A DNA stretch of 55,092 bases from Trebouxia sp. TZW2008. Its lineage: Eukaryota > Chlorophyta > Trebouxiophyceae > Trebouxiales > Trebouxiaceae. Each line of letters starts with the position of its first letter. Position 1 is the stretch's first letter. The DNA lies in NCBI GenBank assembly GCA_002118135.1, contig BDIU01000101.1, positions 1 to 55,092 of the forward strand, written 5' to 3'. The translations under genes and the position numbers were made by a program. Of this stretch, positions 23,101 through 35,200 are shown piece by piece. Below the pieces are notes generated by a model, which searched no databases, was not told where the DNA came from, and was given only the letters and a program-made list of their open reading frames with translations.

Positions 23101-26100
23101 CAAAAGACGACTATCAGCTGCTTCAACTGCTGAAAGGCCACAGGGCTACCCCAAGAGGGAGAAAGGTCACCCGAAAGGTCTCTGGCCCCTCACAGACAGA
23201 CGGACAGATGGCCAGACTGCATGACTACCCCAGATTTTGCGTACCTGAGATGTTGCAAAAGACGATTGACAGCTGCTCCAACTGCTGAAAAGCCACAGGG
23301 CTGCCCCAAGAGGGGGGAAGGCTATCTGAAAGGCCGCTAGACCTTGTAGGGGCACCAAGACTCAAAACTTCCAAAGAAGGAAAAGAGCCGTTTGCTGCCC
23401 AAGAATCTGGCAAAGATCCGTCCACCTTCAAGTCTAGTAAGCCGAGAACAGACAGATGAGGAAAAGCCCCTGCACTGCCCCAAGCGTCTGGCAGCGATCC
23501 TGCACCGCCAACAGTCAGTCAGAGATTGATGACAGAAAAGCATAGGCATCAGATATGGACCCTGCAAACCAGGAAATGAACCGTGAGCTGCCCAAGCATC
23601 TGGCAAAGGTCCTGCTACCTTCAAATCTGATAATGGAAGGGCAAATAAATTAGGAAAATCCCCTGCCCTGCACCAAGGGTCCAGCAATCATCCTGCATTG
23701 TCAACAAGGAATTGGAGATTGATGAATGAGAGCAATCAAGTTATCAATGATACAGCGTCCGGCAGAGCTCCTTCCACCTTCAGATTTAGTGAGTCAAGAG
23801 CGGTGCAAAGGCACAAGATTGCTACCTAACATTGATGCTGCATTTGACCATTTGCAGATTAGTAAGCTGCCCAAAAGCCCCAGGGCTGCCCCAAGTCGCT
23901 GGCAAACTGCCACTCAGCTGCGTTTCAAAGCATTAGGCAGCACCAGCCTTTAGAGCTGCTGCTAAAACTGTCCACTTCACTGTTTTCTATTGCTGGGTTG
24001 GTTCTGGTGTGAATGCAAAAGTTTGCCACCCAACATGAGTGCTGCAGTAGATCAATTGCAGATTAGTAAGCTGCCCAAAAGCCACAGGGCTGCCCCAAAG
24101 CGCCAGCAAACTGTCCTTCAGTTGCATTCCAAAGCATGAGGTGGCATCAATTGCTGAGAATGCCATTACTACTGTTCAGTTCACTGTTTGCTGTACCCAG
24201 GTCATATCTGGTGCAAAGGCACAAGATTGCTACCTACCGTTGATGCTGCAGTTGACAATTTGCAGATTAGTAAGCTGCCCAAATTGCCCCAAGCGGCCGG
24301 CAAACTGTCATTCAGGTACATTTGAAATTGTAATGTAGCATTAATCTTTCACATTGCCATTGATACTTTGCACTGCACTAATGTTGTTGCCAAGTCAGAT
24401 CTGGTGAGAAGGCAAAAGATTGCTACCTACCGTTGATGCTGCAATTGACAATTTGCAGATTAGTCAGCTGCCCAAAAGCCCCAGGGCCGCCCCAAGCGGC
24501 CGGCAAACTGCCACTTAGTTGCGTTATGTATTGTGAAGAAGAGCCGATCTGGAATGACTCCAAGGCAGGAAAAGCATTTTTGTTGCCCCAGTTGTTTGGC
24601 AGGCTTCCGTTGATATTCAGGTCCATGAGAGACAGGAGACGGAGAGATGGAAAGGCCCCTTGGGCTCCCCAAGAGTCAGGAAGGGTGCCTGTAACAAAGA
24701 AGAGAGTCAAGAAACCATGGTCTTGAATTCCTGTCACAAAGAAACAGTAAAAAACCCCAGGGTCTCAAGAGAAGCAACAATGGATTCTAGGGCAGGAAAA
24801 GCAATTTTGCTCCCCCAGCTGTTTGGCAGGCTTCTGTGGATATGCAGGTCCATGAGACAGGGAACAGAAAGATGGGAAGCCCCTTTGGGCACCCCAAGAG
24901 TCAGGAAGGATGCCTGTGACAAGGAGAATGTCAAGAAACCACGGTCTTACAAAGAAGAAACAAAGATTTTCAGGGCAGGAAAAGCGTTTTTGCTGCCCCA
25001 GCTGTTTGGCAGGCTTTCATTGATGTTCAGGTCCATGAGAGACAGGGACGAAGAGATGGAAAGGCCCCTTGGGCTCCCCAAGAGTCAGGCAGGGTGCCTG
25101 CAGTGCAGAACAGTCAGAAAGAAATCTTGAAGAAAGAATTGGACAGCATGCTGGCACTGGCACTGAACCATGCACTGTCACTTTAACCTGCATGTTGTGC
25201 TTGATGTTAAACTAAATCTTGCATGGTTCTGCATGGACTTTCCTGTGTGTTATTAGCCGTGGTGGTTGCAAGCATACTTACCTATGGTGAGTGAGGCTGA
25301 CAGGGAGAGAGTGTGCAGCTGTTGGAAAGCTGAGCTGTTGCCCCACCGTTCTGACAGCACTCCGGAACGATTGGCAACATGACCAACAACAGAGAACACT
25401 GCATGAAGGCAGTTGCAAGCGATGTCACTTGTGATGCTTTGGGCAAATGAGTAGTCACCTGTGACGAGTGAGACTGACAGGGAAAGAGTGTGCAGCTTTT
25501 GGAAAGCTGAGCTGTCTCCCCACTGCTCTGGCAGCGTTCCATTGACATAGTATATGTCCAGGGCCAGGAAAGTGAGCTCTGGGAAAGCGCCATAACCACC
25601 CCATGATGATGGCAAAGACCCTGCAAAGCCAATGTGGAGATTGATTTTTTTGCCACCGTTCTGCCAACATTTGGTGGCAGTATTTCATTGATATAGGAAC
25701 TATCCAGGGAAGGAGATATGAGCGCTAAGAAAGGACCATAATCAGCCCATGATGGTGGCCAAAACCCTGCAGGCGTTGCCAATGTGGGGTGCCCAGTTTC
25801 TGAAAGCTGCTGTGTTTCCCCACTCTGATGGCAGAGTGCCTGTGAGCCAACGCGTTTCTGTAATGTCAGATCCTTTGCAAGATGTCAAAGCTTTACCTGA
25901 CATGCTGGAGTTGCCGATTTGCAAAGTGGTCGTTCCTGAAAAGCCGCTGCATTTCCCCATTTTGGCAACCTGCTTACTGTTAGCTAACTCACTTCCATTG
26001 AGTCATATGATTTGTGAGATGGCGATGTCCTTACCTGACATGCTAGTGTTGCCAATTTGCAAAGTGGTCAGTTTCTGAAAAGCCGCTGCGTTTCCCCACT

Positions 26101-27735
26101 CCGAGGGCAAGGTGCCTGTGAGCTGACTTGTTTCTGAGTTGTCAGATCCAATGAACAATTGGCTGAGTGATGGGAAGGAACCGTTTTGCCCCCAAGCACT
26201 TGGCAAAAGCCCTGTCAAAGCCATGTTGTAAAGGCTCAAAGTGGCTAGGGCAGCAAATGATCCTGGGTCGCCCCATTCAGGTGGTGCAGTGCCTGCAAGC
26301 AGGTCAGCACTCAAATAGTGACATGCTGCCGTCATATGCAGAGGCTCAAGTTGGCTAGGGTATGCCAAAGCGATATTGGCAAGGCTCAAATTGGCTAGGG
26401 CAGAAGATGATCCTGGGTCACCCCATTCAAGTGGTAAACTGCCTGCGAGCAAATCAGCAACCAATCTGGGATATGCCAAAACCGTTACTTGGGCTTAAAC
26501 TTGTCAAATCAGCTAGGGCAGGAAGTCAAATTGGCTAGGGCAGGAAATGATTCCAGGTCACCCCATTCAGATGATGAGTGCTTGCAAGCAAGTCAGCAAC
26601 CAACTGGGATATGCCAAAACCGTTACTTAGGCCGGAATTTGTCAAATCAGCTAGGGCAGGAGGTCAAATTGGCTAGGGCAGGAAATGAGTCCAGGTCACC
26701 CCATTCAGTAAGTGCTTGCAAGTAAGTCAGCAACCAATTTGGGATATGCCAAAGCCACTTATACAGGCTCAAATTTGTCTGATTGGCTAGGGCAGGTGAT
26801 CCCGGGTCATTCCAGTCAGGTGGTAAAGTGTCTCAAAGCAGGCCAACACCCAGTTGACAGCAATGATGATAATGATCGCTTTTCTTGCACATCTGACAAC
26901 CGTATCTGACAACAACTTTGCCACAGATGCAGAGTTTCCTGAGATGCTTCCGATATGGACATCCAGCTGGTTGCAATGCATATAGCTTTCTGAAGACATG
27001 AACTCCAAAGTTGCCACAAACACAGGCTTACCTGAGATGCTTGTGTGACTGGCATTTGTCAAAACGTCTACAGGGCCTTTGTCAAATCATCTGCGTGCAA
27101 TGCTCTACCTGACAACATCTAACAGAACCCCCAAAAGCTGCCATAGCTACAAGCTGACCTGATATGCTTGTGTGAGTGAGAAGCAGTTGTGACAAGCTCC
27201 TGAATGCTCCTTGCTGTCCCCAGTCACGTGGCAAAGTCCCTTCAAGCTGAGTGAAGCTCAAGTTCAAGATCTGCAAGTGCGGGGAAGCGCCTGGCTGGGC
27301 CCAAATAGGTGGAAGCGTCCCACTTAAGTCAGTCGTGGACAAGTCAAGGCTCTGCAGCAGAGGGAAGCTGCCATTCGTCGCCCAGGCATCTGGCAAAGGG
27401 TATACGCCTTGCGCCAGGCTCAGGTTGACAAGGCTTGACAAACAGCCCATGGATTCCCATGTGTCGAAAGTGGTGTTCGGGGGCAGGACTGCTGAGATCT
27501 CGTATCCTGCAGGGTCAAAGGCGTCTTGCCAGCCAAGGCTTGAAAGAGTTGCAAGCTCGCAAGTGGATGCTTCTGGAGCTGCTTCAGGGGATGACGCTGA
27601 GGGAGCATCAGCTTGGTTGGCTCGACTGCTCTGGTCGGAAGGGGACATTGGTGATTGGCCATGTGCGAAGCTGCAAGCAATGAAGGCATACTTAACGACA
27701 CAAGAAGGCAGTGCATGCCGGCGGCGTGACGGCAT
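14121..27735 (-). CDS. Giant LRR ectodomain / multi-pass membrane protein
   Basis: Exons in transcript order are 27159-27735, 26035-26292, 25459-25620, 25282-25398, 24431-24688, 23245-23499, 22349-22513, 21181-21420, 20667-20825, 19793-19951, 18686-18925, 17756-17920, 16935-17015 and 14121-16018, 1577 aa in all. The N-terminus has a signal-like stretch (CVVKYAFIACSFAHG). More than 30 LRRs of the type GTLPxxWGxxxAFPxLxxL follow. After residue about 1240 come about six membrane segments: VLLIVWLGFGGCCLLF; LREAFWGLAMLAFYYYDL; ILIAIFFFHFALVGAAVAF; FVLVFLAALMVSPITIPLVL; FQSLPTIILNSALFAL; INALLASALAVMKSLVVML. A Ser-rich cytosolic tail ends the protein. The membrane part faintly resembles the XK-related family (charged D near the end of one helix, Q-S-x-P motif); this is a weak inference. 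There is no kinase. Likely a surface recognition or adhesion protein. All 13 introns are phase 1. Exon 4 (25282) is the most doubtful. An in-frame TGA upstream supports the start. Confidence 0.85.
16540..17400 (-). pseudogene. Decayed copies around LRR exon 13
   Basis: Fragments such as GACCCTAGCTTGAGGGTA (+, near 17169) and CCACTGAATGTAAGCACCTA (+, near 16679) resemble the 5' and 3' parts of exon 16935-17015. None has a usable frame with both splice sites. Confidence 0.5.
19150..19792 (-). pseudogene. Tandem decayed copies of the LRR exon 10 3' half plus donor
   Basis: Read on +, the block TTGAATGCTGCA ... GCAGCTGCTGAAAGCTTGAA recurs near 19155, 19290, 19375, 19490 and 19670, with the functional exon end at 19793. 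Spacing is irregular (about 85-180 bases). Each copy carries the exon 3' half; some retain a GTGAG donor (for example near 19665). Confidence 0.7.
20130..20520 (-). pseudogene. Three decayed copies of the LRR exon 9 3' end
   Basis: On the - strand the block GCCTTTCAGCAGCTTCA with a following (RCAAACSTGTCTG)GT-type end occurs in the functional exon (20667-20825) and again near 20450-20500, 20355-20405 and 20140-20205. The last has a damaged donor. Confidence 0.7.
21421..21790 (-). pseudogene. Decayed copies of the LRR exon 8 acceptor and 5' end with a TGAG microsatellite
   Basis: The junction TTGTAG/GTGCAATACCTGACTCC of exon 21181-21420 reappears, mutated, at about 21570-21640 and 21725-21785. 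A (TGAG)n run of about 125 bases (21426-21555) separates the functional copy from the first dead one. Confidence 0.7.
21891..21982. repeat. GCAAGCAG-type simple repeat
   Basis: About 90 bases of GCAAGCAGGCAGGCAAGCAA units lie in LRR intron 7. Open frames through it are low-complexity Lys/Gln/Ala/Arg/Ser runs and not coding. Confidence 0.9.
22530..23180 (-). pseudogene. Intron 6 with a decayed copy of the exon 6 3' end
   Basis: On the - strand at about 23185-23090 lies a dead copy of the exon 23245-23499 end (GTGGCCTTTCAGCAGTTGAA, ending TTACAG/GTATGC). It has a donor but no matching acceptor in phase. The rest of the intron shows no gene signal. Confidence 0.6.
23520..24430 (-). pseudogene. 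Array of decayed LRR exon copies in intron 5
   Basis: Read on +, the block TTTGCAGATTAGTAAGCTGCC (the 3' half of exon 24431-24688) recurs near 23855, 24055 and 24260, about 200 bases apart. A dead copy of the exon 6 start lies near 23560-23620 (- strand GGACCTTTGCCAGATGCTTG). Frames are broken. Confidence 0.7.
24738..25110 (-). pseudogene. Two frameshifted copies of the LRR exon 5 5' half
   Basis: Copies at about 25098-24955 and 24912-24770 begin GGCANCCTKCCTGACTCTTG like the functional exon 24431-24688. Compared with it, the first has a one-base deletion in the CTCCGTCTCCTG region and the second a two-base deletion near the CTCATGGACC block. Both therefore shift frame. Confidence 0.75.
25640..26034 (-). 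pseudogene. Decayed LRR exon copies between exons 2 and 3
   Basis: Near 25960-25750 the - strand has TTGCAAATYGGCAAC, ATGTCAG/GTAAAGC and GGCACTCTGCCATCAGAGTG, clear copies of the exon 26035-26292 3' half with indels. Near 25780-25640 is a dead copy of the exon 25459-25620 start. Confidence 0.7.
26293..27158 (-). pseudogene. Decayed LRR exon array in intron 1, one copy still open
   Basis: Copies of the GAATGGGGTGACCCAGG (EWGDPG) segment recur near 26430, 26565, 26700 and 26815. Ends resembling AGCATMTCAG/GTAAG lie near 27040. The copy with acceptor at 26442 has lost its donor but reads without a stop into exon 2, so an exon 26035-26442 (136 codons) would also be in frame. Confidence 0.7.
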
Positions 27736-29282
27736 GGAATCACTTGGTGATCATCAGTTGAATGCAGCTGAGAGGATGTGCGTACGATGGGATGTTCAGC
27801 AAGCCGAAACGACCCTGCACTCAGCGCAGCAGCCATCAGCGATGTGCGACGCATATGCATCCGACTGTTGCACGTCTTGGAAGGCCCAACGCTTCCTGCT
27901 GCTGTTCATCATGATCATCATTGAGGGCACATGAGTACAAATTGCTAAGCCTTTTAGCACTGTTAGTAATTTGTGCTAAGAGGCTTCATACAATTTCTTC
28001 AATCACTCACAACCATTGGATCAGCCAGCTAAGCTTGCCTGGTCATTGGNNNNNNNNNNNNNNNNNNNNNNNNNNNNNNNNNNNNNNNNNNNNNNNNNNN
28101 NNNNNNNNNNNNNNNNNNNNNNNNNNNNNNNNNNNNNNNNNNNNNNNNNNNNNNNNNNNNNNNNNNNNNNNNNNNNNNNNNNNNNNNNNNNNNNNNNNNN
28201 NNNNNNNNNNNNACACAAGTGTCACATGCTTATTGCATGTGATTCTGCCAGCGGTCTCCTGTGATTTATCTACATGACATTGCATTCTGCACTAGTTCTA
28301 CTCAGGCAGTCTTTAACACAGTCAAATATGTATATATACCCCAAATCATTTCGCTACACAAAAAGCACGCACTTGATTCCATAGCAGCATTGTGCGGACG
28401 TTCCAGACAGTGAAAGATATCAATGAGGTTGACCTGCAATAACTAGTCTGCTTGCCTACCGGCTGGACTTCTATGACAATGAAATTATTGATTCATTGAT
28501 GTGCATGCAAATTGCAGTGCTTGTGCTGTGAAACAGGCGCGATATATATAGCGCAACCACAGCTTCAAGACACCATGTGTAGCAGTGTGAGGAATTAGCA
28601 CCTCGCCATCTAGCTAGCAATGCTTTTATCCCATACGCGCTCTGTAACAATGGTTTCGGATGACACAGCCCAAATGCTGCTGCATTTTGATCATGAGCAG
28701 GCGTTCACGTTGTTAGGCAGGGCTGAGCTGCCCATCCGGACTTCAAGTCTCGAAGCTGGTGCATCACAATTGAAACACATTTGTTGGCCATCATATGCAT
28801 GTGCATCTGCTCATGAGTGATCACAGCAGAAACTGTAACACTTTCCTGGGTTTCATTCTAGCACTGCAAGCCGGCCAGCATGCATAGAAACATGCAAAGT
28901 GGACAGTGATACTTGGGCTACTTGATACACAACTCAACACACTGGAAGTCTTGTTCAACATCTGAACCAGCAGCCCAGCTAAAAAGACTTTGCAACTCCT
29001 CAAGCCATCAATCCTCAGAGCAGCCAAACAAACTGGACAAACATGACACGCCTTTGCACAAGGACCTAGAGGGCTGAGCATTGCAGAAGCTATTCTGGCA
29101 TGCAGCACTAAAAGCATGACAGGCTTGACACAAAATAGCCAACTTTATTTGAGTCTGTTTGCCGCATAAAGTGGCTGCTGACAGAAATTACCTCCCTACT
29201 GCTGCCTCCACAACACATAATCTGGAGATTCAACAACAATCATGCCACAACATTGTTTTTCTGCCGGATTTGGGCATTTTGT
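27736..29282. other. Upstream region of the giant LRR gene and 3' region of the next gene
   Basis: Apart from the N gap I see no gene. The ORF at 28620-28820 (+) has no recognisable domain or splice context. The first few hundred bases above 27735 should hold the LRR gene promoter and 5' UTR. Confidence 0.45.
28050..28212. other. Assembly gap (163 N)
   Basis: Unknown bases. The gap sits between the start of the giant LRR gene and the 3' end of the next gene, probably in intergenic DNA. Confidence 0.99.
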
Positions 29283-32200
29283 TTATTCTTTTGAAGCAGA
29301 ATCCGGGATATGGCGCACAGATGCATAGGTTGCAACTGCTTCTTGCCAAAGCTTTATTGCTAGATGAAATCCTCTTGGCATGTCAACCTCTGAATCAGGC
29401 ACAGTGTCAATGACAACACTGTCATGACTCATGGCAGAAGCTGAGCCACCAGGATCAGAATTGAGCATGACATTGGCATGTCCAACTACAGAAGCTGAAG
29501 CGGTAGCTGCATCAACTGGGCAGCTTCTAAATTGAGAAGATTCCACTGAAGAGGAAGAAGAGTCTGCTTGGCAGCTGCCAGGAAGTGGCAAAAGCTTATC
29601 AGCACTGGAGTGTCCAGTCCTGTCAGCTTCACTGGCAGCTGCTGTCAAGACTGCTGTGATGTTTGGTGATTTATCCTTAGTCACGGCGTCAGTGCTGCTG
29701 GATGCATGACTGCGCCGTATGTGGATTGCTTTTGGAGGCCAAACATCAAAGGACAAACCCGCATCATTGAAGACATGAGCTTCGCTGATAAACGGTTTTG
29801 CCTGCAGCAGCATGACAGCCATTGAAATATATGCAGTCAAAATGGTCACAGGACCACATCAAAAGATTTTTTTCCTTTGGCTTTTTATTTTTCACAGGGC
29901 GTGTATAGGAAAGGCCCACATCATGAAAGACGTGGGCTTTGCTTATGCCTGCAGCAGCATGACAGTCATTCACACACCCACCCTTGCAACCAAGATGTGC
30001 TGTGCACTGCTAACAGTCGTTCAAACATCTGCCCTTGCAACCAAGATGTGCTGTGCACTGCTAACAGTTGTTCAAACATCTGCCCTTGCAACCAAGATGT
30101 GCTGTGCACTGCTAACAGTCGTTCAAACATCTGCCCTTGCAATCAAGATGTGCTGTGCACTGCTAACAGTCGTTCAAACATCTGCCCTGGCAATCAAGAT
30201 GTGCTAGGCACTGCTACAGTACGCATGTGCAATGACTATGTGCTACAGACATGGGTGTCTGGCAAAGTATGTGAAGTCCTCATTGCAACCGGGGCTGCCA
30301 AACTGCACAGCTGAAGCACAGCACACAAAGCATACTGTGTGCATCTTTAGGGTGTTGGCGATGCTGGGATGCAATTAGTTGTCTTGTGATGCTTGGTTTT
30401 GCACTGTTTCACAGCCTATCACATGCATCAGGAGTTATCCACTTTGCACCGTCATGACCAAGCAATGGTGCAAACTGCATTGGATTGTGACCATACATTG
30501 CATTTTTTAGCAAAGATGCTAGTTGACGATTTGACGGTTTGACGATCTGACGATTTGATGATTTGAACAGCGGTAAAGTCAAGATGGTGAGGGCCTTACC
30601 AGATCACCTTGCCGCGTTAGGGCAATATCAACCCTCAGCATGACATGCTCAGCCATTTGAATGGGCCAATAAGATGACGTAACAGCCTTTGCCGCACTTT
30701 TTGCTACTTGCACGAGCATATTGTGCATGCTTTCCTCCCGCCAAATTGGGAACGGGAAATAGCTGACTTGGAACTGATCCACATGGCTGCTGTTGAAGTC
30801 TATTCCCGCCAACTCTTCATATGTCATGAGCCAAGGCTGTATCACTACAATCACAAATCAACATGCTGACACGTCAAATCACATGTATCCGGTGTAGCTT
30901 GCCCTTCTTGCACAAAGTTTGACTTTGAATAAATGCCATACGACAGACAACCAAAAGGAAAAGTGCCATGACAGAATGATATCATGATGCGACTTTGCAT
31001 GTACCAGAGAATTGGTACAGAAACATGCCGCACTGCTGGTGAGGGTGAAAGGCAACGTTTGCCTGCTTTGTCACACAGCAATACGATGCATATGCATGCA
31101 AGCATTTGATGCACTGAGGCAGTGCATGTACTGCCAGACATATATTCGCAGGCCTGCTACAAGCATAACATCTCACTAGACTTCCAGCAGCGTGCTCGTC
31201 ACATTACCCTTCATCTGTTGACTCAGTCTGCAGCTGCGACCAGAATTTTGGTGTCAAGTGAAAGGCCACAAACATGATGGAAGCCAATGCTCGGCATAGG
31301 GGCAGGTATGGGTTGTGCTTTGTTCAGCAATAGGGTTTGTGTACCTTGCTCAGGGTCTACAGGAGCTCTGGAGAAGAAGTGCTGAGGTAGGGTTACGTTC
31401 CACACGTAGACCCTACGCTGCCCATGAGCGTCATATTCATGGAAGGCAGGCGTATATACCACTGCTGTGTCGTTGGGGCTTCCTGTGGCCTCTGCACCTC
31501 CCACCAAGTATACCCTGCAGTTGCAGAGTTTGCAGTTCATTTCCATGTTCTGAACACATCAATGACTGGGAAGGAATTGACTCCAATCACCTCAACACTG
31601 CATACAGACATGGTACCCACAGCCGAACATACAAAAGCTCACAGATATTGACACCGACTGGAAGTCACAGCCAAATATGCAAACACTTAAAGACACAGAC
31701 GCAGTTCTGGGTTCCAGATTGCATCTGTACTCATTTCTCTCCATATGTGGAATGAATCCCCACGAGTGTCACTCCTCCCCACAACAGTTTTGAAACAGCA
31801 TGCGCTGATCACATTCAAACACACTGTCATGCAGACGGAATGCATACAAATTTACACCTGGATTCATTCCTCTCCATATCTGGAATGAATGGCTGCAACA
31901 ACCACTCTCCACCATCACACCCTTTGACAGGGCATGTGCTAATCACAGTGACATGCACAAACATGCATACAGACTAGTGTGGAGCTGCACCTGTATTCGT
32001 TCCTCTCCATGTCTGGAATGAATGGCTGCAACAACCACTCTTCACCACATGACTCCTTGATAATACGCTCAGCTGCTTTGAACAGCTGCTGTGCATCATG
32101 CAACATATTTTCCAAGTCTTTGGCTGATGCAAGGATTGCTGCCTGATCGCTGCCACATTGCTCTTCTTCGTGATGATGGCCAGCGCCATCTGTTGATTGG

Positions 32201-35200
32201 TGCATGCTTTGCCCGCTACCTTGAAGCCCAGGATTCAAACTGCATGCTGCGCTGTGCGCGCTGCGTTCCGTCTCAGCATTTGAATTGCATGCTGCGCTGG
32301 GTGTGCTGTGATTGGCTGATGATGTGTCAGATGCTGAATGCTGGCTGCCAGCATTGCAGCTGCTTGAATTCAAGCTGTGCGCGCTTTGCATGCTGGGCAT
32401 GCTGAGCTTGGGGGGACTCCAGTTGGCGCAACTCCTCAGCGTGAAGGTCAGCACATTCTTTGCACATGCTGCAACACAAAACAAGTCACCAGAAGTCAGA
32501 CCTGTGCAATGAAAAGCGCAGCAAGCTGCCAAGCGACATGCTGTCACAACACGATTTGTACTGCTTGTCTGCCTTTCAAAACATCTGCTAACTTTGCATC
32601 AAGCCCAACTGGACAGATGCCCTTCTGCATTGTCTCAAAACTGTCTGAGAGCTTGAAATTTCCTGTCACTGAAACAGGAGGGCCTGCTGGTCATATGGCG
32701 ATATGCCAAGAAAAGCCAAAGAATCAGACAAGTGTTCACACGGTTTAGCTAACTTGCTGATTTCAGCGTCTGCGGTGATGCTGCATACAAGCCAACACAA
32801 GCAAACAATTTATCACCAGCCTTGAGGTAACTATTGGTAAACAGCAGCACACCTGAGTAGTTTCGCTTGATGAAGTATTTGCGAATGGGTTTTGTTTTGT
32901 CCTCCTGGTTTGTCTGTTGGATAGTCTGTGCGTCTGAGTCTGGCTCCAGCTCGCGCACAGCTTCCAACAGAGCTACTGCTGTGGCTCTTATGTCATCGCC
33001 GCTGATGAGTACAGCTTCTTCTCTCAAGTAGCGGGATGAGAAACACAAGTCGTGTTGCGTTTCTATCTTGACAGGTACTGGAACCACAATGCTTGGAATG
33101 TGGGAAAAGCGGTTTGCTGGGTCTTCGTAATAGTAAGCTTGCAACACATTGTGCATAATTGCCTGCAAAGGAAACAAGGTGATGTTAGCGCATGAAAGGA
33201 TGCTGTGCCTTCATGACAGTAGGCTTGCAACATGTTGTCTATGATGATCTGCAAATGCTAACAGTTTTGCAGCATTCAAATGGTGCTATACCTACGAGGC
33301 ACTGGTAAGAGGGAGAACAAAGCAGTCCTTTGCGATTTTGCTCATATAATCAACCAGAACCCACACAAGGTGCATGTTGCGTAAAATAATCTCAGATCAA
33401 CACTTCCTTGGAAAAAGATGTTTGCGCTCTGTTCAATCTTATTGACCACAAGTCTCTGTGCATGACATTGCATAAGAGACTGCTCATCCACCTGCCCAAG
33501 AAGGCAGGCGCACAGGAAGCTGCTTAGGCAGTTGCATAGGAAGCTGCACAGGAAGCTGCACAGGAAGCTGCACAGGAAGCTGCAGAAGCATCACCTTGTC
33601 CAGCCGCCAGTGGTACTCAGCCAATTCAGGCAAGCTCACACCCCCTGAAGCTGCAAAGAACCTGCCCAGAAGCTGGATGATGGTGTGTACATGCCAGGCT
33701 GTGTGATCTCCGTATGCGTCTGTCACATGCGCTGCTGACCAACTGTCTTGACCGTGAACAGCATTCATGGTTGGAATGGCAACCACATAACCGTTTAGAG
33801 GCTGCACTTTAATGGCTGTAGAGTTGTAGTCTGACTTCAGCACAAACCTCTCAGCTTCACCAGTGGCTTCCACAACCTGCACATTGTGTACGCAATGAGT
33901 CATGCATGGCAGCAGTGGCTGGATATCACTGAAGCTTGAATGAAGGCTGAATGAAGGTAACAAGCTAGGGAAAATCTAATGCTGCTGCTACACTCAGCAA
34001 ACCATTTTGACCGCAAGCAGATGACAGAACACACATGATGAGTCAGGCACACATGAAGAAGAGTGTACCTGCCAGAAGGTCTTGGCTGTTGTCACGTGCA
34101 GATCCTTGAAAGATGGACCTCCCTCCACTCTGCATTCACGTCAGAGATTGAACACGTGGTGATGGGTCGAATCAAGAATGCATTTGCACAGATCCACAAT
34201 GGCTCTGCACAGGTTTGACTGCAGCTCAAGAAGGTGCTACTTTGCTAGAGCTCATGTCGTGTCCACAAGCGACGCAACAGAGTGTTGAGCAGCCCAAGCA
34301 GGTGCTCTCTTGCTACAGCCTAAGTCATGTTCAGATGCAAAGCATGCACAGACAGGTGGTGACAACATGCAGATTGATCAATGGATGATACACAACCACG
34401 AGGTACAAGTCATTGATGCATGTGCAGCCAATCTGTGTGAGCTTGGAAAAAGAATCAGTACACAATCAAGAGATGGTTCTCCCTGATGCAAGGCATGTGC
34501 ACTCAAGAAATGTGAACTCACAGAGTGAGTTGGTACATAGTCATGAGGTGCGTGCCATTATGGCACAGCATTTGCAGCCAAGTGGTGCAAACTTACAAAG
34601 TAAGCTGTTACATTCAGAAAGGTACATATCTCCCAATGTGGAGCATGTGCATTCAAGTTCAGAGGACTTGAAAATGAGCTAGTACACATGCAAAAGGTAC
34701 TTTGGCAGAATCACAATAGCGCATTTGGGCTCAAGTTGCAGCTCAAACAAGTGCTGTGTTGCTACAGTCCAAGTCATGTGCGCATGCGAGTTGTATGCAG
34801 TCAATTGAAGTGAGCTTACAAGGTAAGCTGGTATACAACCAAAAGGTACTTTGGCAGCATCACAGTAGGAGACTTGGTCTGAAGCTGGAGCTCAATGACT
34901 TCGTTGAGGCTGATTTCCCGCCGTGACTTTCCCTCCGTTCTTGCTGTGTTGGCAATTTCAGGTACCCACCAGGCTTTTGGTATCTGCAAGCCATCAGACT
35001 TCTCAGCTCAAAACAATGCACGTACAGTTTAAAGGGTGGATTGCAAGCACCATTGTTACTGTTTTGACAATTCAAGCACCCACCAAGCCTTTAGAATCTG
35101 CATGCAATCAGACTTCTTGGCATGTCAAAACAATTGTAAACGCGGATTGAGGGACTCAACAACATAAGGATTTCCTGCAGAACTGTTTGACAATCTTAGT

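Noticed and set aside
24738..25110. Two additional LRR exons
   Set aside because: Both carry one- or two-base deletions relative to the exon at 24431-24688 and run into stops or lose the LRR pattern.
27251..27934. 227-codon + strand ORF
   Set aside because: It is the antisense shadow of exon 1 of the giant LRR gene.
27921..28285. ORFs spanning the N run
   Set aside because: They are open only because unknown bases were read as X.
29812..30314. Two + strand ORFs with 17-residue repeats
   Set aside because: They come from the 51-bp minisatellite in the last intron of the - strand secreted-protein gene.
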